Below, one piece after another: positions 7,297 to 16,085 of a stretch of DNA of 64,000 nucleotides; position 1 is the first letter of the stretch; the number at the start of each line of letters is the position of its first letter. A program made the position numbers and the translations under genes. The notes below the pieces were generated by a model. It made no database searches, was not told the origin of the DNA, and worked only from the letters and a program-made list of their open reading frames with translations. Source of the stretch: Collinsella sp. (GTDB lineage Bacteria; Actinomycetota; Coriobacteriia; Coriobacteriales; Coriobacteriaceae). Location: positions 1 through 64,000 of the forward strand of contig JAHAAK010000003.1 in NCBI GenBank assembly GCA_018376905.1. The letters run 5' to 3'.

Positions 7297-7418
7297 AAAC
7301 CGCGCAGCCTCTGCTCAAGCCCGCCCAAAACCCGCCGTATAGTTCCCTCACGGTCCGCATCCGGCGGGTCGATTCGTTACCACGGTCGTGTGTGCGAACA
7401 CATAGAAGGGGAAGTATC

Positions 7419-10169
7419 GTGAGCGATTGCAAGAGGGTTTACCGTTTTGGAACCGACGCCCAGGGCACTTGTGTCACCGAGGGCGACAAGTCTATGAACT
7501 TTGTGCTTGGCGGCAAGGGCGCTAACCTTGCCGAGATGAGCCGTATCGGCCTGCCGGTCCCCGGTGGCTTTACCATTACCTGCCAGACCTGCGTTGAGTA
7601 CTCCGGTGCCGGCAATGTTTGGCCTGCCGGCGCGCTTGACGAGATCGTTGCCGCCGAGGCCGACCTCGAAGCCCGCTGCGGCAAGAAGCTCGGAGATGCC
7701 AACGATCCGCTGCTCGTCTCGGTGCGCTCTGGCGCTCCGTTCTCCATGCCCGGCATGATGGACACGGTCCTCAATCTGGGCCTCAACGACGATTCCGTCC
7801 TGGGCCTCATCGCCCAGACGCAGAACCCGCGCTTTGCTTGGGACAGCTATCGCCGCTTTATCCAGATGTTCTCCAACGTCGTCATGGGCGTCGACGCCGA
7901 CCTGTTCGAGAACGCCCTGACCCAGGCCCGCCTGGTTGCCGGCGTCCGCGTCGACTCCGAGCTTTCGGCCGAGGACCTGCAGGAACTCGTTGAGACCTTT
8001 AAGGGCATCTTCTCCGACAACGTTGAGGCCGCCCTGTACCCCGAGCTCGAGGTCGCGGACGGCAAGCCCGTCTTTCCGCACGATCCGGAGCTCCAGCTTC
8101 GCCTTGCCGTCCAGGCCGTCTTTGGCAGCTGGATGAACGAGCGCGCCTGCATTTACCGCAAGCAGCACGGCATCTCCGACGAGCTCGGCACCGCCGTCAA
8201 CGTCCAGGCCATGGCTTTTGGCAACAAGGGCGAGACCTCTGCGACCGGCGTCGCCTTCACCCGCAACCCGGCCGACGGCACCAAGGAGTTCTACGGCGAC
8301 TTTCTGGTCAACGCCCAGGGCGAGGACGTCGTCGCCGGCATTCGCAACACCGAGCCCATCGCCGATCTCAAGACCACTCCGGGGCTTGAGTCCGCAGGCG
8401 AGGAGCTCGAGCGCGTGTTCCTGACGCTCGAGGATCACTATCGCGACATGTGCGACATCGAGTTCACCATCGAGCAGGGCAAGCTCTGGATGCTCCAGAC
8501 CCGCGTGGGCAAGCGAACCGCCACCGCCGCCCTGCGCATCGCCATCGAGATGGTCGAGGAGGGCCTCATCACCCGCGAGGAGGCCGTGGGCCGCATCGAT
8601 CCTGCGCAGCTCGATCAGCTCCTGCACCCGCAGTTCGACTCCTCCAAGAAGTACGAGGCGCTCGCGACCGGTCTTAACGCCAGCCCCGGTGCCGCCGTGG
8701 GCGAGGTCGTGTTCTCGAGCGACGACGCCGTCGCGCGTTCCGCCGAGGGCCACAAGGTCATCCTGGTCCGTTGGGAGACCAACCCTGACGACCTGAAGGG
8801 CATGGTTGCCGCCGAGGGCATCCTGACGAGCCACGGTGGCAAGACGAGCCATGCCGCCGTTATCGCCCGCGGCATGGGTACGCCCTGCGTCTGCGGCGTT
8901 GAGCGCTTCCATATCGACGCGGCCGAGAAGGTCGTGCGTATCGAGGGTAGCGATCGCGTACTGCACGAGGGCGACATCATCTCCATCGACGGTACCCAGG
9001 GCATCGTTGTCGACGGCGCCGTTGACTTGGTCTCCGCCGAGCTTACTGGTGACCTGGACACTATCCTGTCCTGGGCCGATGAGATTCGTCTGGATGAGAC
9101 CTGCGGCCACGCCAACCACGTGCGCGTCAACGCCGACAACCCCGAGGACGCCGAGCTCGCGCTCGAGTTTGGCGCCGAGGCTATTGGCCTGTGCCGCACC
9201 GAGCATATGTTCCTGGGCGATCGCAAGAACATCATCCAGAGCTTCATCCTGTCCGATGACGAGGCCGTGAAGCAGCAGGCCTTGGCCGATCTGCTCAAGG
9301 TCCAGACCGAGGACTTCCTGGCCATGTTTAAGACCATGACCGGCCGCGACGTGGTCGTTCGCCTGATCGATCCGCCGCTTCACGAGTTCCTGGACGATCC
9401 CCGCGAGCTCGAGGTCGCCATCACCAAGAAGGAGGCCGCTGGCGCTCCCGAGGAGGAGCTCGCCGCCCTGCGTGCCCGCCTGCGTCGCATCGACGGCATG
9501 GTCGAGTCCAACCCCATGCTCGGCCTGCGCGGTGTGCGTCTGTCCGTCGTCTTCGGTGACCTGCCGCTTATGCAGGTCCGTGCCGTGGCAACGGCTGCCG
9601 CCCGCCTCATCAAGGAGGGCGTCGACCCGCGTCCTGAGATTATGGTCCCGCTCGTCTCCATCACGGCCGAGCATGTCCAGACCCGTGAGGTCATCGAGCG
9701 CGTCATCGCCGAGGTTTCCGCCGAGGAGGGCGTGGAGCTCAACATTCCTGTGGGTACGATGCTCGAGCTGCCGCGCGCCTGCATGGTCGCCGACGAGATC
9801 GCCCAGCACGCCGATTTCTTCTGCTTTGGCACCAACGACCTCACGCAGACGACCTTCGGCTTCTCCCGCGACGATGCCGAGGCCAAGTTCATCCCGCTGT
9901 ACCTGCACAAGAAGATCTTGAAGGACAATCCCTTCGAGACCATCGACACGGCGGTGCTCGAGCTGGTGCGCATGGCAGTCGAGAAGGGCCGTGCCACCAA
10001 TCCCGGTATGCACTTTGGCGTATGCGGCGAGCACGGCGGCGACCCCAAGTCCATCAAGGGCCTGTTCAACGTGGCCGACGTGGATTACGTATCCTGTTCG
10101 CCCTACCGCGTGCCGCTCGCGCGTCTTGCTGCGGCCCAGGCCAAGCTCGAGGCCAAGCGTAACGCCTAA
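7419..10169 (+). CDS. ppdK: Pyruvate, phosphate dikinase
   Basis: A 916-residue enzyme that interconverts pyruvate, ATP and phosphate with PEP, AMP and pyrophosphate in the cytosol. It has the N-terminal ATP-grasp region beginning FVLGGKGANLAEMSRIGLPV, the central phospho-histidine motif GGKTSHAAVIARGMG (about residues 470-484), and a C-terminal PEP/pyruvate barrel with FGTNDLTQTTFG and CGEHGGDP. GTG at 7419 with GAAGGGGAAG upstream is preferred over GTG 7392, which gives an unconserved extension. It is monocistronic: a long regulated upstream region precedes it and a terminator follows. In anaerobes it can work in either direction between glycolysis and gluconeogenesis. Confidence 0.95.
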   Translation: MSDCKRVYRFGTDAQGTCVTEGDKSMNFVLGGKGANLAEMSRIGLPVPGGFTITCQTCVEYSGAGNVWPAGALDEIVAAEADLEARCGKKLGDANDPLLVSVRSGAPFSMPGMMDTVLNLGLNDDSVLGLIAQTQNPRFAWDSYRRFIQMFSNVVMGVDADLFENALTQARLVAGVRVDSELSAEDLQELVETFKGIFSDNVEAALYPELEVADGKPVFPHDPELQLRLAVQAVFGSWMNERACIYRKQHGISDELGTAVNVQAMAFGNKGETSATGVAFTRNPADGTKEFYGDFLVNAQGEDVVAGIRNTEPIADLKTTPGLESAGEELERVFLTLEDHYRDMCDIEFTIEQGKLWMLQTRVGKRTATAALRIAIEMVEEGLITREEAVGRIDPAQLDQLLHPQFDSSKKYEALATGLNASPGAAVGEVVFSSDDAVARSAEGHKVILVRWETNPDDLKGMVAAEGILTSHGGKTSHAAVIARGMGTPCVCGVERFHIDAAEKVVRIEGSDRVLHEGDIISIDGTQGIVVDGAVDLVSAELTGDLDTILSWADEIRLDETCGHANHVRVNADNPEDAELALEFGAEAIGLCRTEHMFLGDRKNIIQSFILSDDEAVKQQALADLLKVQTEDFLAMFKTMTGRDVVVRLIDPPLHEFLDDPRELEVAITKKEAAGAPEEELAALRARLRRIDGMVESNPMLGLRGVRLSVVFGDLPLMQVRAVATAAARLIKEGVDPRPEIMVPLVSITAEHVQTREVIERVIAEVSAEEGVELNIPVGTMLELPRACMVADEIAQHADFFCFGTNDLTQTTFGFSRDDAEAKFIPLYLHKKILKDNPFETIDTAVLELVRMAVEKGRATNPGMHFGVCGEHGGDPKSIKGLFNVADVDYVSCSPYRVPLARLAAAQAKLEAKRNA

Positions 10170-10208
10170 GGTCTTGCGTTTCCGCGCGTAACGTAGCCCC
10201 CCTTCATG

Positions 10209-10240
10209 CCGCCCGTCTCATTCGTGAGGCGGGCGGTTAT
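10209..10240 (+). terminator. Terminator after ppdK
   Basis: CCGCCCGTCTCA (10209-10220) pairs at 11 of 12 positions with TGAGGCGGGCGG (10225-10236) around a stable TTCG tetraloop, followed by TTAT. The U-tract is short, but the stem is strong. Confidence 0.7.
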
Positions 10241-10282
10241 CATGTGCGGGTTTTGTCTTTTTGTCTGCGTAAAAAATAGTTC

Positions 10283-10310
10283 TTGCAGCGCAAACCTGCG
10301 CGTGTATACT
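10283..10310 (+). promoter_or_regulatory. Promoter of rplS
   Basis: TTGCAG (10283-10288) and TATACT (10305-10310) are separated by 16 nt, about 70 nt upstream of the rplS start. Confidence 0.6.
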
Positions 10311-10379
10311 CGAATACGTTTGTTCAACTACGTGCCGGCCAAGGTGGTACGGCACCTCTAGAAGAGTAAGGAATTGCAC

Positions 10380-10721
10380 ATGGATTACATCCGCGCAATC
10401 GAGCGTCAGCAGATCCGCGAGGACATCCCGCAGGTCCGCGTTGCCGACAACGTCAAGGTTCACTACCGCATTAAGGAAGGCGACCGCGAGCGCATCCAGG
10501 TCTTCCAGGGCGACGTCATCCGCATGGCCGGCGCCGGTGCCCGCGAGACCTTCACCGTCCGCAAGATTTCCTTCGGTGTCGGTGTTGAGCGTACCTTCCC
10601 GCTTCACAGCCCCAAGATCGCCAAGCTCGAGGTCGTCCGTCATGGTCGCGTCCGTCGCGCCAAGCTGTACTACCTCCGCGACAAGGTGGGCAAGGCTGCT
10701 CGCATCCCCGAGAAGCGCTAA
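10380..10721 (+). CDS. rplS: 50S ribosomal protein L19
   Basis: At 113 residues this is the usual L19 length. It has the conserved PxVRVADNVKVHYRIKEGDRERIQVF and GVGVERTFPLHSP segments (read here as separate blocks), and a basic tail with RRAKLYYLRD. L19 sits at the 30S-50S interface of the large subunit. ATG 10380 with TAAGGA about 9 nt upstream is preferred over the in-frame TTG at 10374. It has its own promoter and terminator, so it is transcribed alone here, without the rpsP-rimM-trmD genes that often accompany it. Confidence 0.96.
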   Translation: MDYIRAIERQQIREDIPQVRVADNVKVHYRIKEGDRERIQVFQGDVIRMAGAGARETFTVRKISFGVGVERTFPLHSPKIAKLEVVRHGRVRRAKLYYLRDKVGKAARIPEKR

Positions 10722-10755
10722 GAAGATCGCAGCGTCTGTCCACTCGTTTGGACAA

Positions 10756-10785
10756 AAGGGTCACCTTCGGGTGGCCCTTCTTTTT
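10756..10785 (+). terminator. Terminator after rplS
   Basis: AAGGGTCACC (10756-10765) and GGTGGCCCTT (10770-10779) form a stem with a TTCG tetraloop, followed by CTTTTT. Confidence 0.9.
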
Positions 10786-10814
10786 ATCTGATTTGCATGC
10801 AAGGAGGCCCCGAT

Positions 10815-11603
10815 ATGGCCAACATGACGAGTTCGGTTTCGGCATCGCAGGTTGCCGGCGAGCTGGCGAGCGCCACGTTTGAGGAGATCCCCGCCCTCGT
10901 GGAGCATTATCGTGAGGATCCGCGCCAGCAAGTGATCAAGGCTTGCGAGCGCGCTCTTAAGCGCCATGCCAAGGAACTTGCCGAGCGCGAGCGCGTCAAC
11001 GGCATGTACGAGCTGATGCACGAGCTCGGTGGGGATGGCGTGGTCGTGGGCGTCGACGAGGTGGGTCGCGGCTCGGTGGCCGGTCCTTTGACGGTTTGCG
11101 CCGTGTGCCTTCCCATGGAGCCGCGCGTCTGGGGCATCAATGATTCCAAAAAGCTCACGCCGGCGCGCCGCGAGCTGCTCTCGGTGAAGATTGCCGAGGT
11201 CGCGACGGCGATTGGTTTTTGCCATATTGCGCCTGCGGATATCGATGATATGGGCATGGCCCGCGCCATCCGCGCTGCCGTCGCGGGCGCCGTGGCCGAT
11301 ACGGGGCTCGAGCCCGATTGCGTGCTTATGGACGGTAACCCCTTGGGCGCCGTTCCCAACGAGCGCGACGTGGTGAAGGGCGATGCCAAAATCGCCTGTA
11401 TCGCCGCGGCGTCCATCATGGCCAAGGTCACGCGTGACGAGATGATGGTCGAGTACGACGCCGAGTATCCCGAGTATCATTTGGCCGAGTCGAAGGGCTA
11501 CGCAAGCCCCGAGCACATCGAGGCCATTCGCAAACATGGACTTTGTCCGCTGCATCGTGTGAGCTTTTGCGGAAACTTTCTGCAGACTGAGCGTCTTTTC
11601 TAG
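10815..11603 (+). CDS. rnhB: Ribonuclease HII
   Basis: A 262-residue enzyme that cuts the RNA strand of RNA-DNA hybrids and removes misincorporated ribonucleotides. The catalytic core begins with VVGVDEVGRGSVAGP (Asp-Glu pair) near residue 80, followed by DSKKL, LMDGN and a C-terminal HR motif near HGLCPLHR. The N-terminal about 75 residues form a helical extension of the type seen in RNase HII from Gram-positive bacteria. The start at ATG 10815 is set by AAGGAGG 7 nt upstream; an ATG at 10797 precedes that site and is rejected. A YraN-family gene follows at about 190 nt. Confidence 0.95.
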   Translation: MANMTSSVSASQVAGELASATFEEIPALVEHYREDPRQQVIKACERALKRHAKELAERERVNGMYELMHELGGDGVVVGVDEVGRGSVAGPLTVCAVCLPMEPRVWGINDSKKLTPARRELLSVKIAEVATAIGFCHIAPADIDDMGMARAIRAAVAGAVADTGLEPDCVLMDGNPLGAVPNERDVVKGDAKIACIAAASIMAKVTRDEMMVEYDAEYPEYHLAESKGYASPEHIEAIRKHGLCPLHRVSFCGNFLQTERLF

Positions 11604-11792
11604 GTCAATTGTGGAGACAGGGACCTCTGGCGTTTTATAAACCTGCTGGTAGCGGGCCGTGTGCAACGTGAGTGTTGCGTACGGTCCGTTTTTTGTCGGC
11701 ATTTGGTCAGCTATTGGTTTGCTTCCGGTACTTACCCGCATGAAAGGTGCCCTCATCATCGGGGCAATGCAGTGTGCGGGAAAGGAGACCCC

Positions 11793-12278
11793 ATGTGTGC
11801 CGCAAGCAAAAAGAGCAAGACGCAGCAACTCAAGGAGCGCTGGGAAGACGGCGAGCTCGACTGCGGGGCGATGACGCCCGAGTTTATCAAGGGGCTCAGT
11901 CCCCGCGAGCTCGGCATGCTGGGCGAGCTGATCACCATCGATTACTTTAACGAGCGTGGATACACCTTGTTGGAGCAGGGCTATCGTTGCATTGAGGGTG
12001 AAGCCGATCTGGTGCTGCTCGATGAGCTCGACGATGTCGTTGTGATGGCCGAGGTCAAGACGAGACGCGTCGCCCTGGATTGCACCACGCGGGTCTTTCC
12101 CGAGGAGGCCGTGGACGCCCAAAAGCAGCGTCGGTATCGCCGTATCGCAAGTTGCTATCTCATGGAGCACTATCCGCTCAGGTCGATTCGCTTCGATGTC
12201 GTGGGCGTCACCATCCGCGGCGGGCATGTCGCCGAGATCGAGCATCAGTACAATGCGTTCGATTGGCAGGTGTCGTGA
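11793..12278 (+). CDS. YraN/UPF0102 family endonuclease-like protein
   Basis: A 161-residue protein with the restriction-endonuclease-like core of this family: LGELITIDYFNERGYTLLEQ, then GEADLVLLDE and VVVMAEVKTRR, giving the expected Glu-Asp-Glu-x-Lys metal site. The family is widely conserved and associated with DNA processing, but its exact role is not settled. The start ATG 11793 follows AAAGGAG. Its TGA overlaps the ATG of the next gene (TGATG), so it is coupled to the ComM-like gene, with dprA next, a common grouping. Confidence 0.85.
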   Translation: MCAASKKSKTQQLKERWEDGELDCGAMTPEFIKGLSPRELGMLGELITIDYFNERGYTLLEQGYRCIEGEADLVLLDELDDVVVMAEVKTRRVALDCTTRVFPEEAVDAQKQRRYRRIASCYLMEHYPLRSIRFDVVGVTIRGGHVAEIEHQYNAFDWQVS

Positions 12279-13801
12279 TGGCGTTCGAGACGTTTGCCGT
12301 GCATGCGGCCTGCATCCGCGGCGTTGAGGCAATTCCCGTTACCGTCGAGGTCTCGCTTGCCGGTGGCGTTCCGGGCATCCAAATGCTCGGCATTCCGAGT
12401 ATGGAGGTGATGGAGTCGCGCGGGCGTATCCGGTGCGCCATGCGCTCGGCCGGCTTCGAGATCCCTCGGTCTGGCATTACCGTCAACCTGGCACCTGGCG
12501 ATATCCGCAAAACTGGCAGCGGTTTTGACCTGCCGATTGCCATCGCGGTTCTGGCGGCCGATGGGCAGATTCCCCGTGACAACCTCGATCGTTGCCTTAT
12601 CGCAGGAGAGCTTGGCCTGGACGGCACGGTGCTACCCGTCAAAGGCGAGGTGGCGTTTCAGCTGTTGGCGCGCGATATGGGGCTTTCCTTTATCGCCGGT
12701 AGGTCCGATCAGCATGTCCCGCTTGCGGGCGTTGACTGCGGGTTTATCGACCACCTATCTCAGCTTGCCCATGGCATGGGGGATGCCGCACGGCATTACC
12801 TGGATTCTGAAGTGCTCGAGGCGACCTTTGAGCCCGAGCTCGATTATGCCGACGTTCTGGGGCAGGAGGTCGCCAAACGTGGCATGGCGCTTGCGGCCGC
12901 CGGCGAGCTCGGATTGCTCATGATCGGTTCGCCCGGTTCGGGCAAGACCATGCTTGCGCGGCGCATGACCGGCATCCTGCCCGAGCTTTCTCTCGAGGAT
13001 CAGCAAGAGGCGCTGTGCATCCATTCGGTCTTGGGCGAGAACATCGATGGACTGCTTGCGGGGCATCGCCCCTTCCGCAGTCCGCATCACAGTATTTCGA
13101 CCGCGGGACTTATCGGCGGCGGGCGTCCGGTGCATCCGGGCGAAATTAGCTTGGCTCATGGCGGCGTGCTCTTTTTGGACGAGCTCGCCGAGTTTCCCAC
13201 AGGCGTGCTGCAGACGCTGCGTCAGCCCATCGAGCGCGGGTACGTGAGGATCGTGCGCGTTGACGGGGCCTTTACGTTTCCGTCGCGCTTTCAGCTGCTG
13301 GCCGCGAGCAATCCCTGCCCCTGCGGGTTTTTGGGCGATCGCGAAGTGCCGTGTCGCTGCTCGGCGGCGATGGTCGAGCGCTATCGGGGCAAGTTGCGCG
13401 GTCCCTTGGCTGATCGCATCGACATGATGATCGACGTGACCCGCCCCGATCCCCAGGTGATCATTGAGGGCGCGGAGGGTATGTCATCGGCCGAGCTGCG
13501 CGATTACGTCGTGCGTGGGCGCGCCTTTCGCGCCTGGCGTGAATCCCGTATGGACGATGCGGACACCGAGGCCGAGGAAGATGAGTCGCGGTCCATTGAC
13601 GGCGTCGTTTCGACCTTTGGGCTTGATGAGGCTGCCGAGAAATGCGTGCTCGGCCTGTCGAAGCGTACGCATCTCACGGGTCGCGGCATCGTGCGCCTGG
13701 TACGCATTGCACGCACGATCGCCGATGTTGCCGAAAGCGAACGGGTGACGCAGGATCACGTGCTCGAGGCGGCGATGTATCAGGGAAGGAGGGACCAATG
13801 A
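12278..13801 (+). CDS. YifB/ComM-family Mg-chelatase-like AAA+ ATPase
   Basis: A 507-residue protein. The N-terminal Lon-protease-like/ChlI domain (1-170) carries VEVSLAGGVPGIQMLG and IRKTGSGFDLPIAIAVL. The AAA+ module has Walker A GSPGSGKTML, RSPHHSIS and Walker B GGVLFLDEL. Next comes a Cys cluster NPCPCG...CRC, then a C-terminal lid domain. ComM, the best studied member, is a helicase that promotes branch migration during natural transformation in Gram-negative bacteria; its role here is inferred from the family and from dprA downstream. A longer frame starting at 12080 is rejected because it overlaps the previous gene and adds unconserved residues. Confidence 0.92.
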   Translation: MAFETFAVHAACIRGVEAIPVTVEVSLAGGVPGIQMLGIPSMEVMESRGRIRCAMRSAGFEIPRSGITVNLAPGDIRKTGSGFDLPIAIAVLAADGQIPRDNLDRCLIAGELGLDGTVLPVKGEVAFQLLARDMGLSFIAGRSDQHVPLAGVDCGFIDHLSQLAHGMGDAARHYLDSEVLEATFEPELDYADVLGQEVAKRGMALAAAGELGLLMIGSPGSGKTMLARRMTGILPELSLEDQQEALCIHSVLGENIDGLLAGHRPFRSPHHSISTAGLIGGGRPVHPGEISLAHGGVLFLDELAEFPTGVLQTLRQPIERGYVRIVRVDGAFTFPSRFQLLAASNPCPCGFLGDREVPCRCSAAMVERYRGKLRGPLADRIDMMIDVTRPDPQVIIEGAEGMSSAELRDYVVRGRAFRAWRESRMDDADTEAEEDESRSIDGVVSTFGLDEAAEKCVLGLSKRTHLTGRGIVRLVRIARTIADVAESERVTQDHVLEAAMYQGRRDQ

Positions 13802-14733
13802 TGGCCGAGGGGACCTTCGAGCTGCATCCAGGTGATGCGTTGTATCCCGAGACCGTATTGGAGCTTTCTGATGTACCCCAGACGCTCTATGTGCGCGGCA
13901 ACCCCGAGGTGCTTTCGACGCCCGCGCTCTCCATTATCGGCGCGCGCAAGGCATCGCCGTACGGTCTCGCCGTGGCAGAACTTGCGGCCAAGGTGGCGGT
14001 TGAGGCGGGGGTGACGGTGGTCTCGGGCGGTGCGGTCGGCTGCGACCAGGCGTCGGGTTGGGCCGCGGTCAACGCCGGGGGCAAACACATCGTGGTACTG
14101 GGGACCGGCGCCGATGTTGTCTATCCGCGCTCGAGCGCCGGCCTCATAACGCGCACACTCGATACGGGCGGCGCGGTCGTTTCGATTTCGCCGTGGGGTA
14201 TGGGACCGCGTAAGTTCGCCTTTCCGCGGCGCAATCGTGTAATCGCCGCCTTGTCGCAGGCACTCTTTGTTTCCGAGGCGGGCATGCCCTCGGGTACGTT
14301 CTCCACGGCGGAGGCCGCTATGGACTTGGGGCGAGAGCTTCTTGCAGTGCCGGGGTCTATCCTTTCGCCCGAGTCGCGCGGGACTAACTATCTCATCGCT
14401 AACGGAGCCTGCTGCATCATCGATGAGGAATCAATCGAGATGGCCATCTCGCGCATCTACGGCACGCTGCGCTACTCGCGTCCCGATGCACCTGGCATTG
14501 CCGATCTGGACCCAACACAGCAGACCGTGATGCACGCGCTTATCGCCTCGCCGCTCAAGGTCGACGACATTGCCGCGCTCGTCTCGCTCGATGCTGTCGG
14601 CGTACTCAAACTCTTGGGTTCGCTTGAACTCGAGGGTCTTATCGAGCGCATGATGGATGGAAGGTATGCGCCCTCCAAGTTTGCCCTTCACGCCCAGACA
14701 CCCTTCGGTCACAATGGAAAACGTGTCAATTAG
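13798..14733 (+). CDS. dprA: DNA-processing protein DprA
   Basis: A 311-residue Rossmann-like protein that binds incoming single-stranded DNA and loads RecA during transformation. Visible family blocks are LSIIGARKASPYG, TVVSGGAVGCDQAS (most members have GID where this has GCD), FPRRNRVIAALSQALFVSEA and AVPGSILSPESRGTNYLIANGA. The C-terminal about 70 residues form a winged-helix-like tail (DPTQQTVMHALIASPLKVDDI). ATG 13798 overlaps the previous stop; ATG 13801 is an equally good start, with AAGGAGG at 13786-13792. It belongs to the rnhB-yraN-comM-dprA-trmFO-xerC gene string. Confidence 0.95.
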   Translation: MMAEGTFELHPGDALYPETVLELSDVPQTLYVRGNPEVLSTPALSIIGARKASPYGLAVAELAAKVAVEAGVTVVSGGAVGCDQASGWAAVNAGGKHIVVLGTGADVVYPRSSAGLITRTLDTGGAVVSISPWGMGPRKFAFPRRNRVIAALSQALFVSEAGMPSGTFSTAEAAMDLGRELLAVPGSILSPESRGTNYLIANGACCIIDEESIEMAISRIYGTLRYSRPDAPGIADLDPTQQTVMHALIASPLKVDDIAALVSLDAVGVLKLLGSLELEGLIERMMDGRYAPSKFALHAQTPFGHNGKRVN

Positions 14734-14747
14734 AAAGGCGTTTGCAG

Positions 14748-16085
14748 ATGCAGTTCGATCAGGTGACAGTTATCGGTGGCGGTCTGGCGGGTTCGGAGTG
14801 CGCGATCCAGCTGGCAGATCGCGGTTTTGCCGTAAAGCTGTGCGAGATGCGCCCCCAGGTGAGCTCCCCGGCTCACCATACCGATCGCCTGGCAGAGCTC
14901 GTCTGCTCGAATTCGTTTAAGTCGACCCGTCCGGATTCCGCGGCTGGTTTGCTGAAGGCCGAGCTTGAGCGCATGGGTTCAGTCCTGCTCGATTGCGCCC
15001 ATCGCGCGGCTGTTCCCGCCGGTGGCGCCTTGGCGGTCGACCGCGTCAAGTTTTCCGAGCTTGTCGAGGCCGAGGTTGCCGCTCGTCCCAATATCGAGGT
15101 CGTGCACGGTGAGGTCACACAGATTCCTGAGGGTCACGTGGTCATTGCCGCGGGCCCGCTGTGTTCACCGGCGCTGAGCGAAGAGGTTATGAAGCTCGTC
15201 GGTGGCGATGCCCTGGCATTCTTTGATGCGGCGGCGCCGATCGTCGATGCCTCCACGCTCGATATGGACGTGCTGTTCTCGCAGTCGCGCTATGAGGAGC
15301 AGGGGAGCGGCGACTATCTCAACGCTCCGCTCAACAAGGAGGAGTACGAGGCCTTTATCGAGGCGCTTACCACGGCCGACCGCGTGGTGCTCAAAGACTT
15401 TGAGGGCGGCGATCTGTTCCAAGCCTGCCAGCCTGCCGAGGAAGTTGCGCGCACCGGCAAGGACGCCATTCGCTTTGGCGCCATGAAGCCCGTCGGCCTC
15501 ACCGACCCGCGTACCGGACGTCGCCCCTGGGCGGCGATTCAGCTGCGTGCCGAGAACAAGGAGAAGACCGCCTATAACCTGGTGGGCTTCCAGACCAATC
15601 TGACCTTCGGCGAGCAAAAGCGCGTGTTCCATATGGTGCCGGGCCTGGAGAACGCCGAGTTCTTCCGCTATGGCGTCATGCATCGCAATACCTTTGTCGA
15701 TGCGCCGCACGTGCTCGACGGGACCTTTGCCGTGCCCGGTACGAGTGTGCGCCTTGCCGGCCAGATTACCGGCACCGAGGGGTACATGGAAGCGGTGGCG
15801 ACCGGTCTGCTTGCGGCGCTTAACACCTATGCCGAGGCTGTTGAGGCCGATCCTGTAGAGCTGCCTCGCGTGGGCGCCCTGGGTGCGCTCGTGGGCTATG
15901 CGACCGATCCCGCCACGGTGGGCTACCAGCCCATGCATGTCAACTTTGGCCTGGTGCCGCCGCTCGAGGACGGTAAGCGCCGCAGCAAGCGCGACCGCTA
16001 CCAGGCCTATGCGGACCGTGCGCTCGAGGCCCTTGATGCCTATCTGGCCACTCGCCCCGATCTGTTTGGAGGCGACCGGTCATAG
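14748..16085 (+). CDS. trmFO: FAD/folate-dependent tRNA (uracil-54-C5)-methyltransferase
   Basis: A 445-residue flavoprotein that makes ribothymidine at position 54 of tRNA using methylene-tetrahydrofolate. The N-terminal FAD motif VIGGGLAGSECAIQLADRG is followed by CEMRPQ and ELVCSNSFKS, both characteristic of TrmFO. GFQTNLTFGEQKRVF and GQITGTEGYMEA are conserved in the second half. ATG 14748 with an AAAGG site is preferred over TTG 14742. The stop overlaps the proposed start of xerC by three bases within ATAG. trmFO next to xerC is a frequent arrangement in Gram-positive bacteria. Confidence 0.96.
   Translation: MQFDQVTVIGGGLAGSECAIQLADRGFAVKLCEMRPQVSSPAHHTDRLAELVCSNSFKSTRPDSAAGLLKAELERMGSVLLDCAHRAAVPAGGALAVDRVKFSELVEAEVAARPNIEVVHGEVTQIPEGHVVIAAGPLCSPALSEEVMKLVGGDALAFFDAAAPIVDASTLDMDVLFSQSRYEEQGSGDYLNAPLNKEEYEAFIEALTTADRVVLKDFEGGDLFQACQPAEEVARTGKDAIRFGAMKPVGLTDPRTGRRPWAAIQLRAENKEKTAYNLVGFQTNLTFGEQKRVFHMVPGLENAEFFRYGVMHRNTFVDAPHVLDGTFAVPGTSVRLAGQITGTEGYMEAVATGLLAALNTYAEAVEADPVELPRVGALGALVGYATDPATVGYQPMHVNFGLVPPLEDGKRRSKRDRYQAYADRALEALDAYLATRPDLFGGDRS

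Larger units (their letters stand above)
6787..7418. other. Long intergenic region upstream of ppdK
   Basis: About 630 nt without a supported gene. The first part (6787-6990) is GC-rich with short meaningless frames. Then come a long imperfect palindrome (6993-7068), an AT-rich stretch, a CG-centred palindrome (7182-7199), three phased TTTACC repeats (7259-7296), and a TATAGT box (7338-7343) flanked by an 8-bp inverted repeat (ACCCGCCG 7330-7337, CGGCGGGT 7362-7369). This layout suggests a heavily regulated ppdK promoter. Confidence 0.5.

Noticed and set aside
7377..10034. 885-codon open frame antisense to ppdK
   Set aside because: It is the shadow of a high-GC gene on the opposite strand. 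The translation is repetitive in Leu, Gly, Asp and His without motifs, while the ppdK frame has all catalytic motifs.
11659..11792. Longer start for the YraN-family gene
   Set aside because: The added residues are unlike the family, and the ATG at 11793 has a strong AAAGGAG site.
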